Source of the DNA: Variovorax paradoxus
GTDB lineage: Bacteria; Pseudomonadota; Gammaproteobacteria; Burkholderiales; Burkholderiaceae_C
NCBI RefSeq assembly: GCF_029919115.1
Contig: NZ_CP123990.1
Coordinates: forward strand, 2,852,001 to 2,916,000
DNA: 64,000 bases
Direction: 5' to 3'
Positions 34,299 through 45,433 of this stretch are shown here, piece after piece. Every line of letters begins with the position of its first letter. Position 1 is the stretch's first letter. A program made the position numbers and the translations under genes. The notes beneath the pieces are model-generated. The model worked only from the letters and a program-made list of their open reading frames with translations, searched no databases and was not told the DNA's origin.

Positions 34299-35722
34299 GG
34301 GCTTGTGGTTCCAGTCATGGCAATGGTGTCGGCGATGGCTTCCTCGTCGTCGTCCTCTTCCTCCAGCACCACGGCCGCGAGCGGCAGCGTAATGGACACA
34401 ATGGCGCCACCTTCGGGCCGGTTGCGCACCGCAACGCGGCCCCCCAGCGTGCGGGCCACGTTCACCACCAGGAACAGCCCGAGCCCGCCGCCCGGCCGGC
34501 CCTTGCTCGACTGGTACGGTTTGCCGAACTGCTTCAGCATTGCGGCGGGAAAGCCCGGCCCTGCATCGGTGACCGTGAGCGTCAGCGCATCGGCGTCTTG
34601 CGCCACCTCGAAGCGCAGCCAGTGCGGCGAGGCCTCGAGTGCATTGTCGAGCACGTTGCAGATCATCTGCTTGACTGCCGAATCGGAAACCATGGGCAGG
34701 TCGCGGCCAAAACGGTTCTCGTAGTCGAACTCTTCCACAGGGCGTGTGGTGCGCCATTCTTCGACCAGCTCGTCGAGAAAGGTGCTCACCGTCGTTTCTT
34801 CGGACGACTCGCCGCGCGCCTCGCCGGCCGACAGCAGGATGCCGCTCACGATGCTCTTGCAGCGCTGGATCTGCAGCTCCATCTCGGCCACTTCGGTCAG
34901 CAGCTCGGGGTCGGAACTGAAATGCGGCAGCCGGCGCCAGTCGCCGAGGATCACCGCCAGCGTGGCAAGCGGCGTGCCCAGCTCATGCGCGGCACCCGAT
35001 GCGAGCAGGCCCATGCGCACGATGTGTTCTTCCTCCGACGCGCGCTGGCGCAGGTCGGCCAGCCGCGCGTCGCGTGCGCGCAGGTTGCGGCTGATGCGCG
35101 TGATGAAGACCACCAGCAGCGCGGCGTTGAGCGCAAAGCAGATCAGCATGCCCTGCACATAGGGGCTCCAGAGCCCGCGGTCGTGGTCCAGGGGCAGTGC
35201 AAGAGGGCGCGAGAAAAGCGCCAGGCCCGCAAAGCACAGGCCGGTAACGACCACGATGGTCCAGGTTGACCACGCCTTGAGCAGCACCGCACCCAAGATG
35301 ACCTGCAAGAGGTACAGAAAGATGAACGGATTGGTGGCGCCGCCGCTGAGGTAGAGCTGCGCAGTAAGCGTGGCCACATCGACCAGCAGCGCGAGAAACA
35401 ACTCGCCGTTGGTCACCTTGCGAAGGGTGCGCGAGCGCAGCAGGCTCACCACGTTGAAGAGGGCCAGGCACGCCAGCACCAGCAGCATCTGGTCGAGCGG
35501 CAGCCGGATGCCGAAGCCGTAGTGCACGAACAGGATGGTGATCACCTGCCCGACGACGGCGAACCATCGCAGCTGGATCAGCTGCTGCATGTTCTTGTGC
35601 CCGGTGGCGTTGTCAAGGCTTGCGATGCCCGCGCGGGGCGCGTGCAATTCTCCCGCCACGGCAGAAGCCTCAGTGGGGGCGGGGGCCGTCTTGGCGGGTT
35701 CGTCCGTCGGCATGGGAGGCAT
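34295..35722 (-). CDS. regB: RegB/PrrB/RoxS-type redox sensor histidine kinase
   Basis: A 475-residue membrane kinase with about six hydrophobic segments (residues 50-210). It carries the RegB ubiquinone-binding motif GGATNPF at 127-133 between segments, an H-box GAAHELGTP with phospho-acceptor His246, and an ATPase domain (NVLDNALEAS, DAGPGF, GGGLGLFLV). The redox-active cysteine placed just before the H-box in Rhodobacter RegB is not present at that spot, so quinone binding may be the main signal. It overlaps the SURF1 gene by 53 bases and regA by four. The N-terminal start could also be at codon 4. Confidence 0.9.
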   Translation of the reverse strand: MPPMPTDEPAKTAPAPTEASAVAGELHAPRAGIASLDNATGHKNMQQLIQLRWFAVVGQVITILFVHYGFGIRLPLDQMLLVLACLALFNVVSLLRSRTLRKVTNGELFLALLVDVATLTAQLYLSGGATNPFIFLYLLQVILGAVLLKAWSTWTIVVVTGLCFAGLALFSRPLALPLDHDRGLWSPYVQGMLICFALNAALLVVFITRISRNLRARDARLADLRQRASEEEHIVRMGLLASGAAHELGTPLATLAVILGDWRRLPHFSSDPELLTEVAEMELQIQRCKSIVSGILLSAGEARGESSEETTVSTFLDELVEEWRTTRPVEEFDYENRFGRDLPMVSDSAVKQMICNVLDNALEASPHWLRFEVAQDADALTLTVTDAGPGFPAAMLKQFGKPYQSSKGRPGGGLGLFLVVNVARTLGGRVAVRNRPEGGAIVSITLPLAAVVLEEEDDDEEAIADTIAMTGTTSP

Positions 35723-36536
35723 TGTCGCCGCTGCTGTCGGCTGAGTCGGCGAGCTTGCGGCGGCGGCGGTCGTCGCGCCAGACGAACCACGCCGCGCCCG
35801 CGACCATCAGTGCCAGGCCGTACCAGGTGATGGCGTAGACGAGATGGCTGTTGGGAAATGCGATGACCGTCAGGCCGCCCGCAGGCCACGCCGGTGCCGC
35901 GCCGGGGCTGGAAGGAACGGCCTCGGCATCGACGAAGTAGGGCGCCACATTGTTCAATCCGCGCGCAGCGGCAATCGCCTCCACGTCGCGCGAGAACCAG
36001 CGGTCGGCGGCGGAATCGTTCTTGCGCAGGAAGCCGCCCTTGGGCTCGGTGATGCGCAGCAAGCCGGTCACGGTGGTTTCGCCCTTGGGCTCCGTGGCCG
36101 CACGCGCGGTGCGCTCACGTGCGTCGGGCGGCACGAAGCCGCGATTGACCAGCACCGTGGTGCCGTCGGCAGCTTGCAGCGGCGTCATCACCCAGAAGCC
36201 GGCGCCGAGCCGGGTGCTGGCCTGAACCAGCGTTTCCTTGTCGTGAAGAAAAGTGCCGGCAATGCGCAGGTGCCGGTACTCGTCGGTGGCTGCGTTGATC
36301 TGCGGCCAACGGTCTCGCGCCGGAGCTTCGGCGGCCGGGGCGTGCACGCGCTGTTCGACGCGGGCGATGAGATCGAGCTTCCAGGCCCTGCGCTCGACCT
36401 GCCAGTTGCCGAGTGCGGTAAAGCCCGCAAAGGCAAGCGCCGCACAGACCATGAAGACCACCCGTGCGGCCATGGAGCGCTGGCGGCCGGCCGGTGTGTT
36501 GCGGGCGCCCTGGTCTGGCGGCAGGGTCGTCGTCAA
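35670..36536 (-). CDS. SURF1 family cytochrome oxidase assembly protein
   Basis: A 288-residue inner-membrane protein with one N-terminal membrane segment (FMVCAALAFAGFTALGNWQ) and one C-terminal segment (YGLALMVAGAAWFVW) around a periplasmic domain with VLVNRGFVP and SRDVEAIA, all typical of SURF1/Shy1, which helps insert haem into haem-copper oxidases. The TTG start (36534-36536) overlaps the cyoD stop as TTGA, matching the coupling style of this operon; an ATG at 36473 would give 267 residues. SURF1 in a cyo (quinol oxidase) operon suggests it serves the bo-type enzyme. Confidence 0.88.
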   Translation of the reverse strand: MTTTLPPDQGARNTPAGRQRSMAARVVFMVCAALAFAGFTALGNWQVERRAWKLDLIARVEQRVHAPAAEAPARDRWPQINAATDEYRHLRIAGTFLHDKETLVQASTRLGAGFWVMTPLQAADGTTVLVNRGFVPPDARERTARAATEPKGETTVTGLLRITEPKGGFLRKNDSAADRWFSRDVEAIAAARGLNNVAPYFVDAEAVPSSPGAAPAWPAGGLTVIAFPNSHLVYAITWYGLALMVAGAAWFVWRDDRRRRKLADSADSSGDNASHADGRTRQDGPRPH

Positions 36537-36931
36537 GGCATGTTCTTCATGTCGTGCACCGACATCGGCATCATGTTGGCGTTCATGTGGTACATGACCC
36601 AAAGCGAGCCGGCCAGCGTGATCACCACGAGCACGATGGTGAAGATGAGCGCCAGCATGTTCCATCCGCTCTCGGACTTGGCGTCCATGTGCAGGAAGTA
36701 GATCATGTGGACCACGATCTGCACGGCGGCAAAGCCGAGGATGACGAGCGACGTGGTGTGCGTGCTGGTAAGCACCTTGCCCATCACGAGCCAGAACGGA
36801 ATTGCGGTGAGGATGACGGCCAGCACAAAGCCCGTCATGTAGCCCTTGAAGGTGCTGTGGCTCACGGGGCCATCGTCGTGATGGTCGTCGTGGCCGTGCG
36901 CGGCTGCAGTGTTGGTGTGGGCGGTGCTCAT
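36533..36931 (-). CDS. cyoD: Cytochrome bo quinol oxidase subunit IV
   Basis: A 132-residue membrane protein with a His/Asp-rich N-terminus (HGHDDHHDD), three membrane segments and the family motif [17 protein letters not shown]. It is the small subunit that stabilises CyoB in cytochrome bo oxidase. The start complementary to 36929-36931 overlaps the cyoC stop by four bases. The C-terminus is Met-rich ([16 protein letters not shown]), which is longer than in E. coli and might bind metal, though that is speculation. Confidence 0.92.
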   Translation of the reverse strand: MSTAHTNTAAAHGHDDHHDDGPVSHSTFKGYMTGFVLAVILTAIPFWLVMGKVLTSTHTTSLVILGFAAVQIVVHMIYFLHMDAKSESGWNMLALIFTIVLVVITLAGSLWVMYHMNANMMPMSVHDMKNMP

Positions 36932-37593
36932 GCCATCGATCCCATCAGATAGACGAAGGTGAAGACGCCGATCCAAACCACGTCCAGGAAGTGCCAGAAC
37001 ATCGAGAGGCACATCAGGCGGCGGCGGTTGGCGGCGGTGAATCCATGCTTGGGCAGCTGGATCATCAGCACGATGAGCCAGACGATACCGAAGGTCACGT
37101 GCAGGCCGTGGGTGCCGACCAGCGCGAAGAACGACGACAGGAACGCGCTGCGCTGCGGACCCGCGCCTTCATGGATGAGGTGCGCAAACTCGTAGAGCTC
37201 CAGGCCGATGAAGCCGGCGCCCAGCAGGCCCGTGATGGCCAGCCATGCCAGCGTGCCGCCCATGCGCTTCTTCTGCATCTCGAGCATCGCGAAGCCGTAG
37301 GTGATGGACGAGAGCAGCAGCAGCGACGTGTTCACGGCCACCAGCGGCAGGTCGAACAGGTCGGCGCCCGAGGGGCCGGCCGCATAGCTGCGGCCCAGCA
37401 CGCCGTACACCGCGAACAGGCAGGCGAAGATGAGACAGTCGCTCATCAGGTAGAGCCAGAACCCGAGCAGCGTGCCGTTCTCTGGGTGGTGGTCGTTGCC
37501 GACGTGGAACAGCTCGAACACGGGCGGCTTGCCCGTCTGGTCGCTGTGGGCGTGGCCGGCCGCGGGGGAGTGGAGGGCGGTGGTATCAGACAT
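36928..37593 (-). CDS. cyoC: Cytochrome bo quinol oxidase subunit III
   Basis: A 221-residue membrane protein of the haem-copper oxidase subunit III family with five predicted helices: [63 protein letters not shown] and [19 protein letters not shown]. These are standard CyoC features, including the conserved Glu in [10 protein letters not shown]. It overlaps cyoB by eight bases and cyoD by four. Confidence 0.95.
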   Translation of the reverse strand: MSDTTALHSPAAGHAHSDQTGKPPVFELFHVGNDHHPENGTLLGFWLYLMSDCLIFACLFAVYGVLGRSYAAGPSGADLFDLPLVAVNTSLLLLSSITYGFAMLEMQKKRMGGTLAWLAITGLLGAGFIGLELYEFAHLIHEGAGPQRSAFLSSFFALVGTHGLHVTFGIVWLIVLMIQLPKHGFTAANRRRLMCLSMFWHFLDVVWIGVFTFVYLMGSMA

Positions 37594-39601
37594 GGGCTGC
37601 TGCTGCCAGGAGGCGCGTGCGTTCGGCTTCGGTACGGACGACGTCTTCCGAGGGAATGTAGTAGTCGCGCTTGTAGTTGAAGGTATGGATGATCACGGCG
37701 GCCAGCATGGCAACAAAGCCGATGCCCGCCACGAGCCACATCTGCCAGATCAGCGCAAAACCGCAGACCGCCGCCAGGGCCGCGATGATGAAGCCGGCGC
37801 TGGTGTTCTTGGGCATGTGGATGGGCGTGAAGCCTTCGAGCGGGCGGGCGTAGCCGCGGCGCTTCATGTCGGTCCAGGCGTCGTTGTCATGGATGCGCGG
37901 CGTGAACGCGAAGTTGTAGGCCGGCGGCGGCGACGAGGTCGACCATTCGAGCGTGCGGCCGTTCCATGGGTCGCCCGTGGTGTCGCGCAGCGACTCGCGG
38001 CGCACGAAGCTCACCACCAGCTGGATGAGGAACGACGCAATGCCCAGCGCGATCAGCACCGCGCCGAAGGCGGCCACCTGGAACCAGAACTGCAGCGACA
38101 TGTCCTGGAAGTGGCTCATGCGGCGCGTGACGCCCATCAGGCCCAGCACATACAGCGGCATGAACGCGACCCAGAAGCCCACGAGCCAGAACCAGAACGA
38201 GCACTTGCCCCAGAACGGATCGAGCTTGTAGCCGAAGGCCTTGGGAAACCAGTAGGTAATGCCCGCCAGCATGCCGAACAGCACGCCGCCGATGATCACG
38301 TTGTGGAAGTGCGCAATGAGGAACAGGCTGTTGTGCAGCACGAAGTCGGCAGGGGGCACCGCGAGCAGCACGCCCGTCATGCCGCCGATCACGAAGGTGA
38401 CCATGAAGCCGACGGTCCACATCATGGGCAGCTCGAAGCGGATGCGGCCGCGATACATGGTGAAGAGCCAGTTGAAGATCTTCGCGCCCGTGGGAATCGA
38501 GATGATCATCGTCGTGATGCCGAAGAACGAATTCACGCTGGCGCCGGAGCCCATGGTGAAGAAGTGGTGCAGCCAGACGAGGTACGACAGGATGGTGATC
38601 ACGATGGTGGCGTACACCATCGAGGCATAGCCGAAGAGGCGCTTGCCGCTGAAGGTGGACACCACTTCCGAGAAGATGCCGAAGGCCGGCAGGATCAGGA
38701 TGTACACCTCGGGGTGGCCCCAGATCCAGATCAGGTTCACGTACATCATGGCGTTGCCGCCGAGGTCGTTCGTGAAGAAGTTGGTGCCGGCGTAGCGGTC
38801 GAGCGACAGCAGCGCGAGCACGGCGGTGAGCACCGGGAAGGCGGCCACGATGAGCACGTTGGTGCACAGCGCGGTCCAGGTGAACACCGGCATCTTCATC
38901 ATCGTCATGCCGGGCGCGCGCATCTTCACGATGGTGGCCAGCAGGTTGACGCCCGAGAGCAGGGTGCCTACCCCCGCTATCTGCAGCGACCATATGTAGT
39001 AGTCGACCCCCACGTCGGGGCTGAAGAGAATGCCCGAGAGCGGCGGATACGCCAGCCAGCCGGTCTTGGCGAACTCGCCCACGAAGAGCGACGCCATCAC
39101 CAGGCCGGCGCCGAAGGTGGTCATCCAGAAGCTGAAGTTGTTCAGGAACGGAAAGGCCACGTCGCGCGCGCCGATCTGCAGCGGCACCACGAAGTTCATG
39201 AGGCCCGTGACCAGCGGCATGGCCACGAAGAAGATCATGATCACGCCGTGCGCGGTGAAGATCTGGTCGTAGTGATGCGGCGGCAGGAAGCCGGCGTTGT
39301 CGCCGAAGGCCACCGCCTGCTGGGCACGCATCATGAGTGCGTCGGCAAAGCCGCGCAGCAACATGACGAGGCCGAGCACGATGTACATGATGCCGATCTT
39401 CTTGTGGTCGATACTGGTGATCCAGTCGCGCCAGATGGTGCCCCAGAGCTTGAAGTAGGTCACGGCGCCCAGGACTGCAAGGCCGCCCAGCACCACGGCT
39501 GCAAAGGTCGCAAGCAGAATCGGCTCATGGTAGGGAATCGCCTCCCAGGTGAGGCGGCCGAAGATGAGCTTCGTCAGGTCAAGGTTCTCGAACATCGTCA
39601 T
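37586..39601 (-). CDS. cyoB: Cytochrome bo quinol oxidase subunit I
   Basis: About 671 residues, some 15 membrane helices. This is the catalytic subunit that reduces O2 to water at the haem-Cu_B centre and pumps protons. Haem and copper ligands are in [28 protein letters not shown] (the His-Tyr pair), [13 protein letters not shown] and [13 protein letters not shown]. The C-terminal extension found in CyoB is present. The ATG at 39601 overlaps the cyoA stop (ATGA); an internal ATG two codons on is possible. No cyoE (haem O synthase) gene is visible downstream. Confidence 0.96.
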   Translation of the reverse strand: MTMFENLDLTKLIFGRLTWEAIPYHEPILLATFAAVVLGGLAVLGAVTYFKLWGTIWRDWITSIDHKKIGIMYIVLGLVMLLRGFADALMMRAQQAVAFGDNAGFLPPHHYDQIFTAHGVIMIFFVAMPLVTGLMNFVVPLQIGARDVAFPFLNNFSFWMTTFGAGLVMASLFVGEFAKTGWLAYPPLSGILFSPDVGVDYYIWSLQIAGVGTLLSGVNLLATIVKMRAPGMTMMKMPVFTWTALCTNVLIVAAFPVLTAVLALLSLDRYAGTNFFTNDLGGNAMMYVNLIWIWGHPEVYILILPAFGIFSEVVSTFSGKRLFGYASMVYATIVITILSYLVWLHHFFTMGSGASVNSFFGITTMIISIPTGAKIFNWLFTMYRGRIRFELPMMWTVGFMVTFVIGGMTGVLLAVPPADFVLHNSLFLIAHFHNVIIGGVLFGMLAGITYWFPKAFGYKLDPFWGKCSFWFWLVGFWVAFMPLYVLGLMGVTRRMSHFQDMSLQFWFQVAAFGAVLIALGIASFLIQLVVSFVRRESLRDTTGDPWNGRTLEWSTSSPPPAYNFAFTPRIHDNDAWTDMKRRGYARPLEGFTPIHMPKNTSAGFIIAALAAVCGFALIWQMWLVAGIGFVAMLAAVIIHTFNYKRDYYIPSEDVVRTEAERTRLLAAAAHV

Positions 39602-40629
39602 TCTTCGGTGGTGCACATCGCCGTGACGTACTTGCGCATGGGCGAATTGATGAGGGGGTCAGCAGCCTGCCAGGCTTGCTTGGTGGCAACGTTGAATGCG
39701 CCGGGCTTGCCCAGTCCGCCGTCCGCGTCGATGGCCATCATTTGCTTCATGCACATCTTGTTGCGGTCTACGCAGCGGTTCAGGATGGCGTCGTACAGGT
39801 CGGGGGCCACGCTGGTGTAGTGGCGCACGGGGTCGCGCTCGCTCGGGGCTTCGAGCTTCAGGTAGGTTTCGCGGGTGAGCTCGCCGTCTTTTCCGGCCTT
39901 GGCCCTCTTTACCCACTCCTGGAAGCCTTCGTTGCTCAGGCCGTGGAACTTGAAGCGCATGCCAGAGAAGCCCGCGCCACTGTAGTTGGCGGAAAAGCCT
40001 TCGAACTCGCCCGGCTTGTTGATGACCGCGTGCAGCTTGGTTTCCATGCCCGGCATGGCGTAGATCTGGCCGGCCAGTGCGGGAATGAAGAACGAGTTCA
40101 TCACCGAGGTGGCGGTGATCTTGAACGAGATCGGCCGGTCGACGGGCGCAGCCATTTCATTGACCGTGGCAAAACCCTCTTCGGGGTAGATGAAAAGCCA
40201 CTTCCAGTCGAGCGCCACCACTTCGACCACCAGGGGCTTGGCTTCGGCGGGAATCGGGCGCTCTGCGTCCAGACGGCTGAGCGGCCGGTACGGGTCGAGC
40301 GTGTGCGTGCTGATCCAGGTGATGGCGCCCAGCGCAATGATGATCAGGAGCGGCGCGCCCCAGATGGCGAGTTCGAGCTGGGTGGAGTGGTCCCAGTCGG
40401 GGCTGTAGTCGGCCTCCTTGTTCGACTGCCGATAGCGCCAGGCAAAGAAGAGCGTCAGCGCGATCACCGGAACGATGATGATCAGCATCAGCACCGTCGA
40501 GACGACGATGAGCCGCCCCTGCTGGTTGGCGATGTCGCCGGAAGGATTCATGAGCACCGTGTTGCAGCCTGCCAGGAAGGCAAGGGGAAGCAACAGGGAC
40601 CATCGCCGAAGAGATTTGAGGGTGGGCAT
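39598..40629 (-). CDS. cyoA: Cytochrome bo quinol oxidase subunit II
   Basis: A 343-residue lipoprotein: signal peptide with lipobox LAGC (Cys22), two membrane segments, then the periplasmic cupredoxin domain. The Cu_A ligands of cytochrome c oxidases (HCSELC type) are absent; the region reads [20 protein letters not shown] and [11 protein letters not shown], which identifies a quinol oxidase. The C-terminal domain includes an extra Cys/Met segment ([13 protein letters not shown]). It is the first gene of the cyoABCD-SURF1-regB-regA operon, with a candidate operator 64-92 bases upstream of its start. Confidence 0.95.
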   Translation of the reverse strand: MPTLKSLRRWSLLLPLAFLAGCNTVLMNPSGDIANQQGRLIVVSTVLMLIIIVPVIALTLFFAWRYRQSNKEADYSPDWDHSTQLELAIWGAPLLIIIALGAITWISTHTLDPYRPLSRLDAERPIPAEAKPLVVEVVALDWKWLFIYPEEGFATVNEMAAPVDRPISFKITATSVMNSFFIPALAGQIYAMPGMETKLHAVINKPGEFEGFSANYSGAGFSGMRFKFHGLSNEGFQEWVKRAKAGKDGELTRETYLKLEAPSERDPVRHYTSVAPDLYDAILNRCVDRNKMCMKQMMAIDADGGLGKPGAFNVATKQAWQAADPLINSPMRKYVTAMCTTEE

Positions 40630-40692
40630 GCCGAAAGAAAGAAGTGCAGGGGCTGCGCAAAGACCCCACAATCTACGACCAAAGGGCGCGCC

Positions 40693-40721
40693 CCGCTATT
40701 GGACGTTTTGTCCTATGGCGG
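40693..40721. promoter_or_regulatory. Palindrome between the divergent cyoA and MFS genes
   Basis: CCGCTATTGGAC (40693-40704) and GTCCTATGGCGG (40710-40721) form a 12-base inverted repeat (10 of 12 positions pair) around GTTTT. It lies in the 178-base divergent spacer, 64-92 bases upstream of cyoA and about 87 bases upstream of the MFS start, a good place for a shared operator. It does not match the FNR site TTGAT-N4-ATCAA. Binding by the RegA-type regulator encoded in the operon is one possibility. Confidence 0.5.
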
Positions 40722-40807
40722 GAATCCCCATTCGGTGAGACGCTTGGAGCCTCCCTGTTCATGGTCTACCTTTGTCACTGCACGTGACACCCGAATTACA
40801 AAACGCA

Positions 40808-42148
40808 ATGACGACGACGTCCAGCATCCTTCCGCAAGGCGCACCGCCGGCGCCGAACACGTCCGAAAACGACGCCCGGCAGGGCGACGGGCATTCCCAC
40901 ATTGCGCCGGGCGAGATCGCCGTCGGCGTGATCATCGGGCGGGCATCGGAATACTTCGATTTCTTCGTCTACGGCATCGCGTCGGTGCTGGTATTTCCGT
41001 CGGTTTTCTTTCCATTCGAGGCGCGCCTCGAAGGAACCCTCTACGCCTTCGTGGTTTTTTCGTTCGCCTTCATTGCGCGGCCGTTCGGCACCGTCATTTC
41101 AATGGCCATCCAGAGGCGGTTCGGGCGAGAGGCCAAGCTGACCATTGCGCTGTTCCTGCTGGGAACCTCCACCGCGGGCATCGCCTTCTTGCCGGGGTAC
41201 GCGAGCATCGGGTTCACGTCCATCGTGCTGCTGTCGGTGTTCCGCTTTGCACAGGGCTTGGCGCTCGGCGGCTCGTGGGACGGGCTGCCTTCGCTGCTGG
41301 CGCTCAATGCGCCGCAGAACCGCCGCGGCTGGTACGCCATGCTCGGCCAGCTGGGCGCACCGCTCGGTTTTTTTGTAGCCAGCGCACTTTTCGCCTACCT
41401 CTATGGCAGCCTGGCGCTCAAGGACTTTCTCGATTGGGGCTGGCGCTATACCTTCTACGTCGCGTTCGCAATCAACGTGGTGGCGCTCTTCGCGCGCCTG
41501 CGGCTGGTGGCCACCGAAGAGTATTCGCGCCTGCTCGAAGAGCGCGAACTGCAGCCCACCAGCGTGGTCGAGCTGACCCGCTCGCAGGGCGCCAACCTGC
41601 TCATCGGCGCGTTCGCCGCGCTGGCCAGCTATGCGCTGTTCCACCTGATCACGGTGTTCCCGCTGTCGTGGATCACGCTGTACTCGGACCAGTCGATTAC
41701 CGAATTCCTGGTGGTGCAGATGATCGGCGCGGCATTCTGCGCCGGCGGCATCGTGGCCTCGGGACTCATTGCCGACCGCGTGGGGCGACGGTTTACGCTG
41801 GGCGGGCTGGCGGCGATGATTGCTGTTTTCAGCGGCTTCGCGCCCACGCTGCTCGACGGTGGCCGCATCGGGCAGGACATCTTCATCTTGCTGGGCTTCG
41901 TGCTGCTTGGCCTCTCCTACGGCCAGGCCGCCGGGGCGGTGACCTCGAACTTCGAACCCAAGTACCGCTACACCGGCGCCGCGCTCACGGCTGACTTGGC
42001 CTGGCTCATCGGTGCGGCTTTTGCGCCGCTGGTGGCGCTCGGCTTGTCGGCGAATTTCGGGCTGGCGTATGTCAGCGTCTATCTGCTGTCCGGTGCAGTC
42101 GGCACGCTGGCGGCGCTGGGCCTCAACCGGGCGCTGGTGCGGGACTGA
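40808..42148 (+). CDS. MFS transporter of the metabolite:H+ symporter type
   Basis: A 446-residue protein with about 12 membrane segments and a hydrophilic N-terminus. Motifs typical of the MHS/shikimate-permease branch are GRASEYFDFFVYGIAS in segment 1, RPFGTVISMAIQRRFGREA in the loop after segment 2, and RFAQGLALGGSWDG. A second loop is LIADRVGRRFTLGG. The acidic and aromatic residues of segment 1 fit organic-acid transport, but the substrate is not predictable. The ATG at 40808 is used; a TTG at 40772 would add 12 residues. It is divergent from the cyo operon. Confidence 0.88.
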   Translation: MTTTSSILPQGAPPAPNTSENDARQGDGHSHIAPGEIAVGVIIGRASEYFDFFVYGIASVLVFPSVFFPFEARLEGTLYAFVVFSFAFIARPFGTVISMAIQRRFGREAKLTIALFLLGTSTAGIAFLPGYASIGFTSIVLLSVFRFAQGLALGGSWDGLPSLLALNAPQNRRGWYAMLGQLGAPLGFFVASALFAYLYGSLALKDFLDWGWRYTFYVAFAINVVALFARLRLVATEEYSRLLEERELQPTSVVELTRSQGANLLIGAFAALASYALFHLITVFPLSWITLYSDQSITEFLVVQMIGAAFCAGGIVASGLIADRVGRRFTLGGLAAMIAVFSGFAPTLLDGGRIGQDIFILLGFVLLGLSYGQAAGAVTSNFEPKYRYTGAALTADLAWLIGAAFAPLVALGLSANFGLAYVSVYLLSGAVGTLAALGLNRALVRD

Positions 42149-42238
42149 TCAGCGCCGAAGCGGGTGTTCGAAGAAGGGGCCGGTCGGCCCCTTTTCCGTT
42201 TCAGACGCCGCGGCGCCGGCTGGCTTAGGATTCGGCGC

Positions 42239-42928
42239 ATGTTCGCCGCCGCAATTTTCGACATGGACGGGCTGCTCATCGATTCGGAGCGGCCCATCAT
42301 GGCCGCCTGGATCGAAGCAGCCCGCACGCTCGACATCGAGCTTTCGCACGCCCAGTACCTGCAATGCGTGGGGCTGGCCATGGCTGAGTCGAAGCAGATC
42401 CTTGCTGCGCTGCTCGGTGGCGCAGCCGCTTACCAGCATGCGGCATCGCAAGTGACCGCCGCGCTGCAGTTGCAGCGCGCCGACGGCGACATCCGGCCGC
42501 TCTTCCCCATCAAGCCCGGCGCGGCCGAGTTGCTCACCGCCTTGCGCGGACGCGGCACACGCTGCGCGGTTGCCTCTTCGTCCACGCGCGGCCAGATCGC
42601 GGCCTGCCTGGGTAGCCTCGACGTGCTTCATCACTTCGAGGCCTTCGCGGGCGGCGATGAGGTGACACGCGCCAAGCCCGACCCGGCGCTGTACCTGCTT
42701 GCGGCGGAGCGCCTGGGTGTAGACCCGGCGGAGTGCGTGGCCTTCGAAGACAGCGAGAACGGCGCGAAGGCGGCGCTGGCTGCGGGCCTCAGGGTCGTCA
42801 TCGTGCCGGACCTCAAGCACCCGCCGGAGCCGATCATCGGGCAGGCGTTTCATGTGCTCGATTCGCTGCACGACGCCATGGCGCATGTGCCGCTGTGGTT
42901 TCCCGCCCCGGCACAGAAGCTTGCCTGA
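42239..42928 (+). CDS. HAD-superfamily hydrolase, beta-phosphoglucomutase/phosphatase-like
   Basis: A 229-residue cytosolic enzyme of HAD subfamily IA. Motif I is FDMDGLLIDSE (nucleophile Asp and acid/base Asp), motif II is ASSST, motif III Lys is in RAKPDP, and motif IV is AFEDSENGAKAA. The helical cap lies between residues 15 and 85. This pattern is shared by 2-deoxyglucose-6-phosphate phosphatase (YniC) and beta-phosphoglucomutases; YniC-like sugar-phosphate phosphatase activity is the best guess. It follows the MFS gene by 90 bases. Confidence 0.88.
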   Translation: MFAAAIFDMDGLLIDSERPIMAAWIEAARTLDIELSHAQYLQCVGLAMAESKQILAALLGGAAAYQHAASQVTAALQLQRADGDIRPLFPIKPGAAELLTALRGRGTRCAVASSSTRGQIAACLGSLDVLHHFEAFAGGDEVTRAKPDPALYLLAAERLGVDPAECVAFEDSENGAKAALAAGLRVVIVPDLKHPPEPIIGQAFHVLDSLHDAMAHVPLWFPAPAQKLA

Positions 42929-42936
42929 CCCGGGGG

Positions 42937-43941
42937 TCAGAGCACTTCGTCGCGCAGCTGCGGGAACACCTTCGACACCTTCGCGAGCAGGTAGTCGCCA
43001 TAGCGGCCGCTGAAGGCGTGCACGTTGGCGCGGTCCCAGCGCTCGGCACTGTCGTCGCGCGCCTCGGCACCCTGCAGCCCTTCGATGCGCTGCACGCGGG
43101 CCTCGAAGTTCGGATCGAAGAACAGCGGAAACGAAAGCCGGTCGCGCCCCGAGGTGTTGCGCTTCACCCGGTGCGGGGTCGATTTGTAGAGCCCGCCCGT
43201 CATGCGGTCGAGCATGTCGCCGATGTTGCAGACGAACGAGCCGGGAATCGGCGGCGCATCGATCCAGCCGCCCGGCGTATGCACCGCGAGGCCGCCGACG
43301 TTGTCCTGGTGCAGGATGGTGAGCAGGCCGTAGTCGGTGTGCTCGCCCACGCCCCATTGCACGTCCAGGCCTTCGGGCACGGGCTGCGAGGGGTAGTTGA
43401 ACAGGCGGAACAGGATCAGTGGGTCAGCGGTGTAGCGCTCGGCGAAATACGTGGCCGGCAGGCCCAGGCTCAGCGCGATGCCTTCCATCAACCGATGGCC
43501 CAGCTGCGTGACGGCCGCCATGTAGTCGAGGATGGTTTCGCGAAATCCCGGCACGTCGGGAAAGAGGTTCGGCCCGTGCACCGGCGTTTTCGCCAACACC
43601 AGCGGGTGTGTGGCGGGCAACTCGGTGCCCAGGTAGAGGCCTTCCTTCCAGTCGGGCCGGCCGGAGGTCAGCTCACCGCCCAGCGGAAAGAAGCCGCGCC
43701 AGGCGCGCCCGCCCAGGGCCATGCGCCATTGCATCTTGGTTTCTTCGGGCAACTCGAAAAAGCGGTGGCTCAGCACTTCGAGCTGCTGCACCAATGCAGG
43801 GTCGACGCCATGGCCTGTGACATAGAAGAAGCCGTGCGCACGGCACGCGGCGCCGATCTGCGCGGCCACGCCGCTGCGTTCGGGCGTGCCGGACACGAGC
43901 GGGGTGACATCGATTACCGGAAGTTCTTGTGAGTCGGTCAT
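42937..43941 (-). CDS. Isopenicillin N synthase-like Fe(II)/2-oxoglutarate oxygenase
   Basis: A 334-residue cytosolic oxygenase with the DIOX_N domain ([20 protein letters not shown]) and the 2OG-Fe(II) core. The iron ligands are His201 and Asp203 (GEHTDYG) and His257 (STPHRV); the co-substrate motif is R-x-S at 268-270 (DRLSFP). It is the last gene of a leftward cluster with an amino-acid ABC transporter, 16 bases after the ATPase gene. Its substrate may therefore be the imported amino acid or a derivative. A true isopenicillin N synthase is unlikely without tripeptide synthetase genes. Confidence 0.86.
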   Translation of the reverse strand: MTDSQELPVIDVTPLVSGTPERSGVAAQIGAACRAHGFFYVTGHGVDPALVQQLEVLSHRFFELPEETKMQWRMALGGRAWRGFFPLGGELTSGRPDWKEGLYLGTELPATHPLVLAKTPVHGPNLFPDVPGFRETILDYMAAVTQLGHRLMEGIALSLGLPATYFAERYTADPLILFRLFNYPSQPVPEGLDVQWGVGEHTDYGLLTILHQDNVGGLAVHTPGGWIDAPPIPGSFVCNIGDMLDRMTGGLYKSTPHRVKRNTSGRDRLSFPLFFDPNFEARVQRIEGLQGAEARDDSAERWDRANVHAFSGRYGDYLLAKVSKVFPQLRDEVL

Positions 43942-43957
43942 GGTCGAAGGGAGCGTG

Positions 43958-44697
<740 letters not shown>

Positions 44698-44701
<4 letters not shown>

Positions 44702-45420
44702 GCGGACACCTTGGGAGCCGTGGCGGGGTCGGCCACGGACATGCCGCGCCGCGCGAGGCGGCGCTCCAGCCAGTAGGCGAAGCGCGAAAGCCCGAAGCAG
44801 AGAATGAAATAGGTCCCGCCCAGGATCAGGTAGATCTGGGCCGGCTTGGTGAACACCTGCGTGTTGATCTGCGTCGCGATGAACGACACCTCGGCCAGGC
44901 CGATGATGTAGCCGAGCGAAGTTTCCTTGATGGTCGAGACGAACTGGTTCACCAGCGAGGGCAGCATGCTGCGCAGAGCCTGCGGCAGCACCACCAGCCG
45001 CATCGCCCTGCCGTAGCCCAGGCCCAGCGCGCGCGCCGTTTCCATCTGCCCGCGCGGCAGGCCCTGGATGCCGGCGCGCACGATCTCGGCCAGGTAGGCC
45101 GCATCGAAAATCACGAGCGCGATCAGCATGGTGATGAACTGGTCGGTCTTCACGCCCGTGACGCTGGGCAGGAAGAAGTAGGCCCAGAAGATAACCATCA
45201 GCAACGGCAAGCCGCGCACCACGAAGACGAAGCCCGTCACCGGCCAGCGCAGCCAGCGCCAAGGGCTCACGCGTGCCAGGCCGAGCACAATGCCCAGCGG
45301 CAGCGCGAGCACCAGCCCGCAGGACGCGAGCAGCAGCGTGAGCACCAGCCCACCGAGCGGCCCGTTCGGGTACTGCCCGATGAGGAAGTACACCCAGTAG
45401 TCGTTGATGATCTCGAGCAT
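44698..45420 (-). CDS. Polar amino-acid ABC transporter permease (GltK-like)
   Basis: A 240-residue inner-membrane permease of the HEQRo type with about five helices. It has [17 protein letters not shown], the coupling helix [21 protein letters not shown] and [16 protein letters not shown]. It pairs with the permease encoded 13 bases upstream to form the channel. Confidence 0.94.
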
Positions 45421-45433
45421 CTGGCCGGCCGCT

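Noticed and set aside
37472..39820. A 782-codon open frame opposite cyoB and cyoC
   Set aside because: Translation is dominated by His/Glu/Arg/Ala, the antisense image of membrane helices; no family similarity.
42937..43941. Penicillin-type biosynthesis gene (isopenicillin N synthase)
   Set aside because: The family is broad; no tripeptide synthetase or beta-lactam genes are near, and an amino-acid transporter is the only context.
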